This document shows, piece after piece, positions 52,644-61,169 of a stretch of 64,000 nt of DNA. The DNA is taken from contig NZ_KZ987400.1 of NCBI RefSeq assembly GCF_003586305.1, positions 218,606-282,605 on the forward strand, read 5' to 3'. The notes below the pieces were generated by a model that saw only the letters and a list, made by a program, of their open reading frames with translations, was not told the DNA's origin and ran no database searches. This DNA comes from Cognatilysobacter tabacisoli. GTDB lineage: Bacteria; Pseudomonadota; Gammaproteobacteria; Xanthomonadales; Xanthomonadaceae. The position numbers were made by a program, and so were the translations under genes. How positions within the stretch are numbered: the stretch's first letter is position 1; the number at the start of each line of letters is the position of its first letter.

Positions 52644-53096
52644 TCAATCCCGGTCGTCGTCGGCGTCGACGGCGAGCCGCTCCGGCGGCACCGTCAGCAG
52701 CGACCACAGCGCCACGTCGCGGTCGGCCCAGTCGAACGCGGCCTCGTCGAGGATCGCCAGCAGCGTGTCGAACTCGTCCGGCTCGGCGTCGCGCCACGCG
52801 TCGGCGTGCTCGAACAGCAGCACCCGACCCGGCGCCGGCGGCGCCCACGACAGGTCGCCGAGCGCGTCGGCGAGCGCGTCCCAGTTGTGGCCGAACCAGT
52901 CCGGGAACGCGAGCGCGGCGGCGATCCGCGCCAGCACGTCGGCCTTCGTCGTCGCCCCGGCCAGGTCGACGCGCGCCACGGCGAAGCCGAGCGTGCGCGC
53001 GGCGGCGAGCATGCCGTCGCGGTCGTCGTCGCTGACGAAGTACGCGCCGGCGTGACCGGCGTCGGCGAGCTGGGCGGCGAGCTCGGCGGCGCTCAT
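52644..53096 (-). CDS. Barstar-family ribonuclease inhibitor
   Basis: 150 aa. The barstar fold is seen in residues ~35-130: GFAVARVDLAGATTKADVLARIAAALAFPDWFGHNWDALADALGDLSW. The FGHNWDALxDAL block is the inhibitor's barnase-binding helix with its acidic residues. No signal peptide, so it acts in the cytoplasm. Its ATG overlaps the stop of the ribonuclease gene by four bases (53093-53096, ATGA). The immunity protein is thus made directly after the nuclease. The acidic C-terminus (VDADDDRD) is unusual but plausible. Confidence 0.92.
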   Translation of the reverse strand: MSAAELAAQLADAGHAGAYFVSDDDRDGMLAAARTLGFAVARVDLAGATTKADVLARIAAALAFPDWFGHNWDALADALGDLSWAPPAPGRVLLFEHADAWRDAEPDEFDTLLAILDEAAFDWADRDVALWSLLTVPPERLAVDADDDRD

Positions 53097-53569
53097 CGCG
53101 TCGCCCCCGGCGGATCGAAGCGGCGGAAGCTGCGGTAGTGGTCGGCGGTGTACCAGTACTCGGTCGGCGGGTCGCCGCCGGTCACGATCCTGCGCGCGCC
53201 GCGGTCGTCCGACCCGGGCGTGTCGACGGTGTACTCGCGGTAGTAACCGCGCGGCCGCGCCGGCAAACGGCGCTCGCGGTTCTGGAACACGCCGCCGTCC
53301 TGGCGGTATTCGAACGGACCGCCGCGCTCGATCGCGGCGAGCACCGGGCCGGCTTCCGGCGGCAGGAAATCCGGTAGCGGCGCGGCGGGGCGCTGCGCCG
53401 GGGTCGGCGTCGACGCCGGCAGTTCCACGTCGCGCCCGGCGCCGGGCGCGGTGGCCGGTGCGGGGACGGTGGCGGGGGACGGGGGCGGCGAGCCGTCGCG
53501 CAGGCCGTGCGACCAGACCCACAGCCCGACCAGCACGAGCGCGGCGAGCAACCAGTGGTGGCGGCGCAT
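53093..53569 (-). CDS. Secreted barnase-type ribonuclease (N1/T1 family)
   Basis: 158 aa. An N-terminal membrane/signal segment (HHWLLAALVLVGLWVWS) and a ~45-residue Pro/Ala linker precede the RNase domain (about residues 68-155). The barnase catalytic triad is present: Glu112 in YYREYTVDT, Arg126/Arg127 in RGARRIVTG and His144 in YTADHYRSFRRF. The substrate-binding block GVFQNRERRLP is also conserved. It should cut single-stranded RNA after G. Coupled to the barstar gene. Export would make it a nutritional or antagonistic nuclease; the anchor might also hold it in the membrane. Confidence 0.93.
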   Translation of the reverse strand: MRRHHWLLAALVLVGLWVWSHGLRDGSPPPSPATVPAPATAPGAGRDVELPASTPTPAQRPAAPLPDFLPPEAGPVLAAIERGGPFEYRQDGGVFQNRERRLPARPRGYYREYTVDTPGSDDRGARRIVTGGDPPTEYWYTADHYRSFRRFDPPGATR

Positions 53570-53621
53570 GGCGGCGGCTCCGGGGCGGACGGTGCCGCCA
53601 GTCTATGCGCCGCGGCGCGCG

Positions 53622-53969
53622 TCAGCCGCAGCGCAGGTTGGTGATGACGTTCTTCGCGTCGACGTCGATGTTCAACCGCCCCTCGCGGTACTCCATCGTC
53701 ACCATCTGGCCGGGCGAGAGCACGCGCGCCATCTGCGCGCCCGCGGCGAGCCGGGCCTGCTCGACGACCTCGGTCGAGGCGACCTGGCCGAGCACGGCGT
53801 CGCGGGCGGCGTCGGCGTTGCAGCTCAGGCCGGTGGGCGGGGTCGGGTCGGCCATGGGCGGGGTGCTCGTGGTGCAGGCGGAGAAGGCGATCGCGATCGC
53901 CGCGACCAGCCCGCTGGCGCGCAGGCCGCGCGGCAGCAGCCCGCGCGGGGCACGGTGCAGGCGGCGCAT
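53622..53969 (-). CDS. I78-family peptidase inhibitor-like lipoprotein, copy 2
   Basis: 115 aa. Signal peptide with lipobox (VAAIAIAFSAC), a TPPMADPTPP linker, then the I78 fold: LSCNADAARDAVLGQVAS, ARVLSPGQMVTMEYREGRLNIDVDAKNVITNLRCG. The two Cys residues of the domain fit the disulfide of the family, known for inhibiting serine proteases of the subtilisin/elastase kind. Its ATG shares a base with the stop of the upstream copy (TGATG at 53967-53971). Clear paralogue of the next gene. Confidence 0.87.
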   Translation of the reverse strand: MRRLHRAPRGLLPRGLRASGLVAAIAIAFSACTTSTPPMADPTPPTGLSCNADAARDAVLGQVASTEVVEQARLAAGAQMARVLSPGQMVTMEYREGRLNIDVDAKNVITNLRCG

Positions 53970-54268
53970 CAGCCGCAACGCGCGGTGGTTATCGCGCCCC
54001 GGTCGTTGGTGATCAGGTTCAGGCGGTCCGGACGGAAGTCCATCGTCGCTGCGTCATTCGGGCCGAGCACGCGCACCGTGGCGCTGCCCGAGCCGACCCG
54101 CGCGCGCTCGACCACGTCCGGCGACGGCGCCATGCCGATCGCGCTGCGCGCGCCGTCGGCGTTGCACACGCCCGACACCGGCGGCGGTCCACCGGCCGGC
54201 GGCATCGGCGCGCAGGCGGTCAGGGCAGTCAGCGCCGCGAGCGTCGCGGCAAGGGTCAGGGGGCGCAT
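53969..54268 (-). CDS. I78-family peptidase inhibitor-like lipoprotein, copy 1
   Basis: 99 aa. Lipobox in LAALTALTAC and the I78 domain with VCNADGARSAIGMAPS and VRVLGPNDAATMDFRPDRLNLITNDRGAITTARCG. It shares the Cys-Asn-Ala-Asp and RLN-I blocks with copy 2. ATG 54268 gives a proper lipoprotein signal; the 10-residue upstream extension to 54298 is not needed. First gene of the pair. Confidence 0.87.
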   Translation of the reverse strand: MRPLTLAATLAALTALTACAPMPPAGGPPPVSGVCNADGARSAIGMAPSPDVVERARVGSGSATVRVLGPNDAATMDFRPDRLNLITNDRGAITTARCG

Positions 54269-54359
54269 GGTCGGACTCCGGTGGACGGATGGCGGCACCG
54301 TCGCCCGGGCCGCGTGTGCGCCGCGTATACGCAGACCCGCCGCGCCCCGGCGCCCGGCC

Positions 54360-55292
54360 TCAGGCCTCGGCCAGTCGCAGCAGCAGCCGCGCCAGCGTGA
54401 TCACGTCCTGGCGGTTGTGGGCCAGCACGCGGCGCAGGTTGCGCGCGCTGCCGCCGCGCAGGTAGGCCAGCCACGCGGCCGGCGCTTCCGACCCGGGCAG
54501 GTCGTCCTCGCGCACGATGCGCAGCAGTTCGCGCTCGACCGTCGCCAGCCGGCAGTTCTCCCAGACCCCGCGGTAGCGGCGCCGGGTCGGGAACAGCAGG
54601 TCGACGTGGTCGAGCGGCGCGACCGGGCACGGCTGCCGCGCCAGCCGGTAGCGGGTCTTCAGCAGCGGCGCGTCGTAGCAGCGGCCGTTGTAGCTCGACA
54701 GCACGGTGCCGGGGCGCAGCCAGCCGGCGAACGTGCGCAGCATCGCGTCCTCGGCGGCGAGCGTGGCGATCGTCAGCTGGCGCACGCGCAGCCCGCCGTC
54801 GTGCCAGTCGGCCGCGCCGACCATGAACGCGCGCGTGCCGGTGCCGCCGGCCAGCCCGGTGGTCTCGGTGTCGAAGAACAGCAGCGCGTGCGGGTCGACG
54901 GCGTCGTCGCGCCGGGCGAACGCGAGCGGCACCGGCGCGTCCGGCGGCGGCAGCGGCACGCGCTCCTCGACGTAGAACAGGCCCGGCGCGATCTCCTCGC
55001 CGGGCACGTGGCGGTCGACCGGGCCGTGCGGTCGCAGCGCCACCGCCGGGCGCTCGCGCACGCCGAGCAGCCGCCGCAGCGCCTCGATCGACGTCGCCGC
55101 GCGCGGCGCGGGCGTGGTGATCGGGGGCGTGCGCACCTCCAGCGCGGCAGGCGGCGGTGCGGTCGGGTCGCCCGCGCACGGCGACTCGACGATTGCCGGA
55201 TGTACGGCCACGGCCACGGGTGCAGCAGGCGGCGGCGCGTGCCCGCCGGCCTCGCGCTTCAGCGCGCGCAGCCGCTCGAGGGTGACGCTCAC
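54360..55292 (-). CDS. DEDD-type exonuclease, YprB/MrfB-like
   Basis: 310 aa from a GTG at 55292. A Pro/Ala-rich N-terminus (to ~65) precedes an RNase H-like domain with all four acidic residues: Asp141 and Glu143 in FFDTETTGLAGG, Asp207 in YNGRCYDAPLL and Asp296 in AHNRQDVITL (His292 three residues before). This matches B. subtilis MrfB (YprB), the metal-dependent exonuclease partner of the MrfA helicase in mitomycin-lesion repair. Its start overlaps the helicase stop (55289-55292). The C-terminal TPR region of Bacillus MrfB is missing. Function in this organism is inferred. Confidence 0.85.
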   Translation of the reverse strand: MSVTLERLRALKREAGGHAPPPAAPVAVAVHPAIVESPCAGDPTAPPPAALEVRTPPITTPAPRAATSIEALRRLLGVRERPAVALRPHGPVDRHVPGEEIAPGLFYVEERVPLPPPDAPVPLAFARRDDAVDPHALLFFDTETTGLAGGTGTRAFMVGAADWHDGGLRVRQLTIATLAAEDAMLRTFAGWLRPGTVLSSYNGRCYDAPLLKTRYRLARQPCPVAPLDHVDLLFPTRRRYRGVWENCRLATVERELLRIVREDDLPGSEAPAAWLAYLRGGSARNLRRVLAHNRQDVITLARLLLRLAEA

Positions 55293-57940
55293 GGCGCGAC
55301 CGCGTGGCGCAGCGACTCCGGCCGCAGTTCGGCATCGGCCAGCAGCGCGAGCACGCGCCGCGCCAGCGCCTTCGGCGTCGCGTCGCCGTCGTGCTCGTCG
55401 GCGGCCAGCACCGGGCCGACGCAGGCCGGGCAGCCGGCGCGGCAGTCGCAGCGCGCGACCAGCTCGACCGCGCGCTGCACCAGCTCGGCCTGGCGCAGCC
55501 ACAGCGGCTCGCTGAGGCCGACGCCGCCGGGGAAGTTGTCGTACAGGTACACGGTCGGCACGAACTGGCGACCCTGGTCGAGCTCCACCGCATCGGCGCC
55601 GGCAGTGGCCAGCGCGCGCCCGTCGAGCCCGCGCAGCTGGCCGCGGCCGCCGGCGTCGGGCGTCGCGAACCACGCGCCGTCGCCGTTGCCGACCGCCTTC
55701 TGCAGGTCGCGTGCGTCGGCCATCACCGCGACGGTGGCGACCACGTGCAGCGCGTACGCCGCGCCGAGGAACCCGTCGAGCGCCTCCTGCCGGCTGGCGA
55801 ACCACGCCAGCAGCGTCGCGTGCGGCAGCTGCCACCACAGCGCGGTGGTGTGCAGCTCCTGGTCGGGCAGCGTGACCGGCCCGTAGCCGATGTTCTCGTG
55901 GGTGTAGTAGCGGATCTTCTTGTAGCCGGCGACGCGGCGGACCACGTGCACCTCGCCGTGGTGGCAGTCGCCGCGCCCGGCGGCGCCGCCGTCGAAGCGT
56001 TCGAGCACCTTCAGCTGGGTGTAGTCGATCGAGTCTGTGTAGTAGTCGACGAAGGTGCGCGTGACGTAGGCCTTGCGACCCTCCCAGTCGAGCCGCTCGA
56101 CCTGGTACGGGGTGCTCTGGACCATGTGGATCGCGCCCTCGTATAGGGTCAGCGCGGCGGCCGAGTAGTCGACCTCGGCGATGATCTGCTGGCGTCCGTC
56201 GGTGCGGTCGACGACGACGAAGTTGCCGTCGGCGACCGAGCGCAGCGACACCGCGTTGGCCGGGTAGCTGTCGGCGATCCACTCCCAGCGCTCGCCCTCG
56301 CGGTGCACGACGCCGGTTTCGGCCAGCGCCTCCAGGTACACCGACGGCTCGATCGGGCCGAACATCTCCGCGACGCGGAACGGCAGCTCGAACGCGGCGC
56401 AGCGGATGTGGTCGAACAGGATCAGCGGCTGGTCCGGCGCGATCCGCGCGTGCTCCGGCGGCGCGCCGGCGAAGAACTCCGGGTGCCGCACCACGTACTG
56501 GTCGAGCGGCTGCGAGCTGGCCACCAGCACGCCGAGGCTGGGCTGCTGGCGCCGCCCGGCGCGGCCGAAGCGCTGCCACGTCGCCGCGACCGAGCCCGGG
56601 TAGCCGTTGAGCACGACCACGTCGAGCGCGCCGATGTCGACGCCGAGCTCCAGCGCCGAGGTGCTGACGATGCCGTCGATGCGGCCGGCGCGCATGTCGC
56701 GCTCGGCGGCGCGGCGCTCGGTCGGCAGGTAGCCGCCGCGGTACGCGCGGATGCGCGGCGGCTTGCGCGGGTCGGCGTCGAACACGTCCTTGAGGTACTT
56801 GGTCAGCACCTCGACCATCAGCCGCGACTGCGCGAACACCAGCGTCTTCAGCCCGGCCTTCACCGCGATCCGGGCGATGCGGTTGCTCTGCGAGCGCGCC
56901 GACGCGCGCAGGCCGAGGTCGGGATTGACCACCGGCGGGTTCCACAGCAGCACGTGCTTGTCGCCGGTCGGCGCGCCCGACTCGGTGATCGCGTGGACGC
57001 CGTCCTCGATCAGCGCCTGCGCGTGCTCGCGCGGGTTGCCGATCGTCGCCGAGCACAGGATGAACTGCGGGCGCACGCCGTAGAACGCGCAGATGCGCTT
57101 GAGCCGGCGCAGCACGTTGGTGACGTGGCTGCCGAACACGCCGCGGTAGGTGTGGACCTCGTCGATGACGACGTAGCGCAGGTTCTCGAAGAACTGCGCC
57201 CACTTGGTGTGGTGCGGCAGGATCGCCTGGTGGAGCATGTCCGGGTTCGACACCACGATGTCGCCGTGCTGGCGGATCGCCAGCCGCGCGTCGCCGGGGG
57301 TGTCGCCGTCGAAGGTGAAGGCCTTCAGGCCGAGGTCGCCGGCGCGGCTGAGCTCGAGCAGCTCGGCGACCTGGTCCTGCGCCAGCGCCTTGGTCGGGAA
57401 CAGGTACAGCGCCTTGTGGCCGCCGCGCGCGGACGCACCGGCGTGGCCGGCCACGTCGAGGTCGCTGGCGGCCGGTCCGGTGCCGGACGCCTCGTCGACG
57501 CGATGCACATCGGCCAGCGGCGCGCGCGCCGCATCGCGCCGGGCCAGCGCCGCGGCGATCACCGGCAGCGTGTAGCACAGTGACTTGCCGGACGCGGTCG
57601 GCGTGACGATGGCCAGGTGCTCGCCGCGCTGCGCGGCTTGCCACGCCTGCGCCTGGTGCGCGTACAGCCGGTCGATGCCGCGCGCGCGCAGCGCCGCGGC
57701 CAGCGCCGGCGGCAGGTCGTCGGGCAGCGCGGCATAGTCTCCGGCGCGGCCGGGGATCGTGAAGTGGCCGGTGATGCGGTCGCCGTAGCGCCGCGCCAGC
57801 CGCGCACCAAGCTGCGCGCCGTCGGCGCGGTCGCGCACCGGCGCCAGCGAGGTGCTGCTTTCGGTCGCCGGCACGGCCTCGGCGCCGGCGCCGTCGTCGA
57901 TCGCGCCGTGGGTGACGGGTACCAGCGCATGCTCGTTCAT
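55289..57940 (-). CDS. DEAD/DEAH-box helicase with C-terminal DUF1998-type cysteine cluster, YprA/MrfA-like
   Basis: 883 aa. Motif I TPTASGKS (113-120), motif Ia YLFPTKALAQDQ, motif II VIDEVHTYRG (about 260), motif III ILCSATIGN and motif VI RFGRAGRRQQ. The C-terminus has CDCRAGCPACVG, the four-Cys cluster of MrfA/Hrq1-like helicases. B. subtilis MrfA with MrfB removes mitomycin C adducts independently of UvrABC. An apparent insertion of about 40 residues (134-174, Ala/Asp/Gly-rich) lies between motif I and Ia. The following exonuclease gene overlaps it by four bases. Mitomycin repair is the family inference; RecQ4-like functions are the alternative. Confidence 0.9.
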   Translation of the reverse strand: MNEHALVPVTHGAIDDGAGAEAVPATESSTSLAPVRDRADGAQLGARLARRYGDRITGHFTIPGRAGDYAALPDDLPPALAAALRARGIDRLYAHQAQAWQAAQRGEHLAIVTPTASGKSLCYTLPVIAAALARRDAARAPLADVHRVDEASGTGPAASDLDVAGHAGASARGGHKALYLFPTKALAQDQVAELLELSRAGDLGLKAFTFDGDTPGDARLAIRQHGDIVVSNPDMLHQAILPHHTKWAQFFENLRYVVIDEVHTYRGVFGSHVTNVLRRLKRICAFYGVRPQFILCSATIGNPREHAQALIEDGVHAITESGAPTGDKHVLLWNPPVVNPDLGLRASARSQSNRIARIAVKAGLKTLVFAQSRLMVEVLTKYLKDVFDADPRKPPRIRAYRGGYLPTERRAAERDMRAGRIDGIVSTSALELGVDIGALDVVVLNGYPGSVAATWQRFGRAGRRQQPSLGVLVASSQPLDQYVVRHPEFFAGAPPEHARIAPDQPLILFDHIRCAAFELPFRVAEMFGPIEPSVYLEALAETGVVHREGERWEWIADSYPANAVSLRSVADGNFVVVDRTDGRQQIIAEVDYSAAALTLYEGAIHMVQSTPYQVERLDWEGRKAYVTRTFVDYYTDSIDYTQLKVLERFDGGAAGRGDCHHGEVHVVRRVAGYKKIRYYTHENIGYGPVTLPDQELHTTALWWQLPHATLLAWFASRQEALDGFLGAAYALHVVATVAVMADARDLQKAVGNGDGAWFATPDAGGRGQLRGLDGRALATAGADAVELDQGRQFVPTVYLYDNFPGGVGLSEPLWLRQAELVQRAVELVARCDCRAGCPACVGPVLAADEHDGDATPKALARRVLALLADAELRPESLRHAVAP

Positions 57941-57979
57941 GGCGCGTCCTCCTGGGGGGCGCCAGTGGACTGCCGCGGC

Positions 57980-57996
57980 GTCTCACGCGGTGAGAC
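57980..57996. promoter_or_regulatory. 17-bp palindrome upstream of the Mrf-like operon
   Basis: GTCTCACGCGGTGAGAC has perfect 7-bp arms around GCG and lies 40 bp before the helicase ATG, where an operator overlapping the promoter would be expected. It does not resemble a LexA box. The regulator is unknown. Confidence 0.45.
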
Positions 57997-58095
57997 CGGC
58001 GCGGTGCGGCGCGCGACGCCCGCGGCGCCGCGATCACCCGGGCACGGCGCCCGCCGGTCCACGCTCGCGGCGTGGACGCGGCTTGAGCGGGCGGC

Positions 58096-58126
58096 TTGAC
58101 CTTCCCATGATGGGAAGGCGGACGCT
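58096..58126 (+). promoter_or_regulatory. CueR/MerR-type promoter of copA
   Basis: A -35 element TTGACC (58096-58101) is separated from a -10-like GACGCT (58121-58126) by 19 bp. Within the spacer is the perfect palindrome CCTTCCCATGATGGGAAGG (58100-58118). The long 19-bp spacer plus dyad are the hallmarks of MerR-family promoters, and CCTTCC...GGAAGG is the CueR box. The gene driven, copA, starts at 58157. The cueR-like gene follows copA. Confidence 0.93.
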
Positions 58127-58156
58127 ACCCGCCTGTCCCGCACCCGGTCCCCCGCC

Positions 58157-60589
58157 ATGAACGCTGTCGCCGCCCCCGCCCCGACCCGCCGCTTCGCGAT
58201 CACCGGCATGACCTGCGCGTCGTGCGCCAGCCGCGTCGAGCGCGCGCTGCGCGCGGTGCCCGGCGTCAGCGACGCCAGCGTCAACCTCGCCACCGAGCGC
58301 GCCGACGTCGTCGCCGGGCCCGAGGTGACCAGCGCCGCGCTGGTCGCCGCGGTCGCCGGCGCCGGATACGGCGTCGCGCTGCGCACGGTCGACCTCGCGC
58401 TGTCCGGGATGAGCTGCGCGTCGTGCGTCGCCCGCATCGAGCGTGCGCTGGCCGCAGTGCCCGGCGTGGTCGAGGCCAGCGTCAACCTGGCGACCGAGCG
58501 CGCGCGCGTGCAGGTCGGCGACGACGTCGACGATGCCGCGCTGGTCGCCGCGGTGGCTGCCGCCGGCTATGCCGCGACGGTCGCCGGCGACGCCGCCACG
58601 CCGTCGACCGCGCAGCGCGACGGCCCGTCGTCGTCGGCGGCGCCGCGCGCCTCGCGCGAGGCCCGGCACCTGCTGATCGCCGCGGCGCTGTCGCTGCCGC
58701 TGGCGCTGCCGATGATCGGGCTGCTGTTCGGCGCGCACTGGATGCTGCCGGGCTGGCTGCAGCTGCTGCTGGCCACGCCGGTGCAGTTCTGGCTCGGCGC
58801 GCGCTTCTACCGCGCCGCGTGGGGCGCGCTGAAGGCGCGCACCGGCAACATGGACCTGCTGATCGCGCTCGGCACCAGCGCCGCGTACGGCCTGAGTGTC
58901 TATCACCTGCTGGTGCCGCCGCCGCACCACGGCGCCGCGCCGCTGTACTTCGAGGCGTCGGCGATCGTCATCACCCTGATCCTGATGGGCAAGTGGCTCG
59001 AGGCGCGCGCCAAGCGCCAGACCACCGCGGCGATCCGCGCGCTGCAGGCGCTGCGCCCGAGCGTCGCGCGCGTGCGCCGCGACAGCGTCGAGGTCGAGGT
59101 GCCGGTCGCGCAGGTTGCGGTCGGCGACGTCGTCGTCGTGCGCCCGGGGGAACGCTACCCGGTCGACGGCGAGCTGCTCGAGGGCCGCACCCACGCCGAC
59201 GAATCGCTGATCACCGGCGAATCGCTGCCGGTCGCCAAGCAGGTCGGCGATCGCGTCACCGGCGGCGCGGTCAACGGCGAGGGCGCGGTCGCGGTGCGCA
59301 CCGTCGCGGTCGGCGCCGAGAGCGCGCTGGCGCGGATCATCCGTCTGGTCGAGGACGCGCAGGCGAAGAAGGCGCCGATCCAGCGCGTCGTCGACCGGGT
59401 CAGCGCGGTGTTCGTGCCGGTGGTGGTCGCGATCGCACTGGTCACCGCGCTCGGCTGGGGCCTGGCGACCGGGGACTGGAACGCGGCGATCCTCAACGCG
59501 GTCGCGGTGCTGGTGATCGCGTGCCCGTGCGCGCTCGGGCTGGCCACGCCGACCGCGATCATGGCCGGCACCGGCGTCGCGGCGCAGGCCGGGATCCTGA
59601 TCAAGGACGCCGAGGCGCTGGAGACCGCGCACCGCATCGCCACCGTCGCGTTCGACAAGACCGGCACGCTGACCGAGGGCCGGCCGCGGCTGGCCGAGCG
59701 CATCGCCGCCGACGGCGACGACCGCGCGCTGCTGGCGCGGGCCGCGGCGCTGCAGCGCGGCAGCGAGCACCCGCTGGCGCGCGCCGTGGTCGCCGCGGCC
59801 GACGCCGACGGGATCGCGGCCACCGCCGCGCGCGACGTGCAGGCGGTGTCCGGGCTCGGCGTGCGCGGGACGGTCGACGGCCGCGCGCTGCTGCTCGGCA
59901 GCGGCCGGATGATGCGCGAGGCCGGCGTCGACCTCGCCGCATTCGACGCGCGCGCCGAGGTGCTGGCCGCGTCCGGCCACACCGTGTCGTGGCTGGCCGA
60001 GCGCGGCGAACCCGCGGCCGGCGCGCGCCTGCTCGGCCTGCTGTCGTTCCGCGACCAGCCGCGGGCCGACGCGCGCGAGGCGGTCGCGCGGCTGCACGCG
60101 ATGGGCGTGCGCACGGTGATGATCTCCGGCGACAACCGCGGCGCCGCCGGCGCGGTCGGCGCCGCGCTCGGCATCGACGCGGTGCGCGCCGAGGTGCTGC
60201 CCGGCGACAAGGCCGACGCGATCCGCGCGCTGGCCGCCGACGGCGTCGTGGCGATGGTCGGCGACGGCATCAACGACGCGCCGGCACTGGCCGCGGCCGA
60301 CGTCGGCATCGCGATGGGCAGCGGCACCGACGTGGCGATGCACGCCGCCGGCATCACCCTGATGCGGCCCGAGCCCGGGCTGGTCGCCGACGCGATCGAC
60401 GTGTCGCGCCGGACCACGCGCAAGATCCACCAGAACCTGTTCTGGGCGTTCGTCTACAACGTCGTCGGCATCCCGCTGGCGGCGTTCGGCCTGCTCGACC
60501 CGGTCGTCGCCGGCGCGGCGATGGCGTTGAGCTCGGTCAGCGTCGTCGCCAACACCCTGCTGCTGCGCACCTGGCACGCGCGCAGCTGA
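58157..60589 (+). CDS. copA: Copper-translocating P-type ATPase CopA
   Basis: 810 aa. Two N-terminal heavy-metal domains with CxxC at Cys20/Cys23 (GMTCASC) and Cys87/Cys90 (GMSCASC). Eight membrane helices follow, including the CPC motif in helix 6 (Cys456-Pro-Cys458, [15 protein letters not shown]), the phosphorylation site Asp500 in DKTGTLTEG, the HP locus [10 protein letters not shown] and [20 protein letters not shown]. It pumps Cu(I) out of the cytoplasm. Its promoter carries a CueR box and cueR follows, so it is expected to be induced by copper. Confidence 0.97.
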   Translation: MNAVAAPAPTRRFAITGMTCASCASRVERALRAVPGVSDASVNLATERADVVAGPEVTSAALVAAVAGAGYGVALRTVDLALSGMSCASCVARIERALAAVPGVVEASVNLATERARVQVGDDVDDAALVAAVAAAGYAATVAGDAATPSTAQRDGPSSSAAPRASREARHLLIAAALSLPLALPMIGLLFGAHWMLPGWLQLLLATPVQFWLGARFYRAAWGALKARTGNMDLLIALGTSAAYGLSVYHLLVPPPHHGAAPLYFEASAIVITLILMGKWLEARAKRQTTAAIRALQALRPSVARVRRDSVEVEVPVAQVAVGDVVVVRPGERYPVDGELLEGRTHADESLITGESLPVAKQVGDRVTGGAVNGEGAVAVRTVAVGAESALARIIRLVEDAQAKKAPIQRVVDRVSAVFVPVVVAIALVTALGWGLATGDWNAAILNAVAVLVIACPCALGLATPTAIMAGTGVAAQAGILIKDAEALETAHRIATVAFDKTGTLTEGRPRLAERIAADGDDRALLARAAALQRGSEHPLARAVVAAADADGIAATAARDVQAVSGLGVRGTVDGRALLLGSGRMMREAGVDLAAFDARAEVLAASGHTVSWLAERGEPAAGARLLGLLSFRDQPRADAREAVARLHAMGVRTVMISGDNRGAAGAVGAALGIDAVRAEVLPGDKADAIRALAADGVVAMVGDGINDAPALAAADVGIAMGSGTDVAMHAAGITLMRPEPGLVADAIDVSRRTTRKIHQNLFWAFVYNVVGIPLAAFGLLDPVVAGAAMALSSVSVVANTLLLRTWHARS

Positions 60590-60616
60590 CCCACCGTCCA
60601 CCCGGAGCCAAACGCC

Positions 60617-61093
60617 ATGCCCCGCAGCGACCGCACCCCGCGACCCGAACTGGCCGACGCGCGCGCCGACGGCCTGCACGAGATCGGCGCGTCCGCCGCG
60701 CTCAGCGGCGTCAGCGCCAAGATGATCCGCCACTACGAGGCGATCGGGCTGGTGCCGCCGGCGGCGCGCACGTTCGCCGGCTACCGGCTGTACGCCGATG
60801 CCGACGTGCACCGGCTGCGCTTCATCCGCCGCGCGCGCGGGCTGGGTTTCTCGATCAAGCAGATCGAGGCGCTGCTCGGGCTGTGGAACGACCGGTCGCG
60901 GGCCAGCGCCGACGTCAAGCGGCTCGCGCTCGCGCACGCGGCCGAGCTCGAAGCGCGGATCGCCGAGATGCAGGCGATGCAGCGCACGCTGCACGACCTC
61001 GCCCGCCGCTGCCACGGCGACGGCCGCCCGGAGTGCCCGATCCTCGACGGGCTCGACGGGCTCGACGGGCTCGACGGCGCGCAACCTGGCTGA
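60617..61093 (+). CDS. cueR: CueR-type MerR-family copper regulator
   Basis: 158 aa. MerR helix-turn-helix (residues about 20-65: EIGASAALSGVSAKMIRHYEAIGLVPPAARTFAGYRLY) and dimerisation helix. The metal-binding C-terminus CHGDGRPECPIL has the Cys-x7-Cys spacing of CueR, which binds Cu(I), Ag(I) or Au(I). An N-terminal extension of ~18 residues is unusual. Immediately after the metal loop comes the repeat LDGLDGLDGLDG. An SD-like CGGAGC lies before the ATG. It should activate copA by twisting the 19-bp-spaced promoter. Confidence 0.94.
   Translation: MPRSDRTPRPELADARADGLHEIGASAALSGVSAKMIRHYEAIGLVPPAARTFAGYRLYADADVHRLRFIRRARGLGFSIKQIEALLGLWNDRSRASADVKRLALAHAAELEARIAEMQAMQRTLHDLARRCHGDGRPECPILDGLDGLDGLDGAQPG
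61043..61078 (+). repeat. 9-bp tandem repeat in the cueR 3' end
   Basis: Four units of CTCGACGGG (the fourth ending in C) encode Leu-Asp-Gly repeats just before the stop. Unit length is a multiple of three, so copy-number changes would keep the frame. Confidence 0.85.
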
Positions 61094-61169
61094 CCGGGCC
61101 CCCGGCGTTCACCGCCCGGCGACGGCGCCGGTCGGACAGTCGGGGACCCCCGCCTGTGGACGCGTCGCC

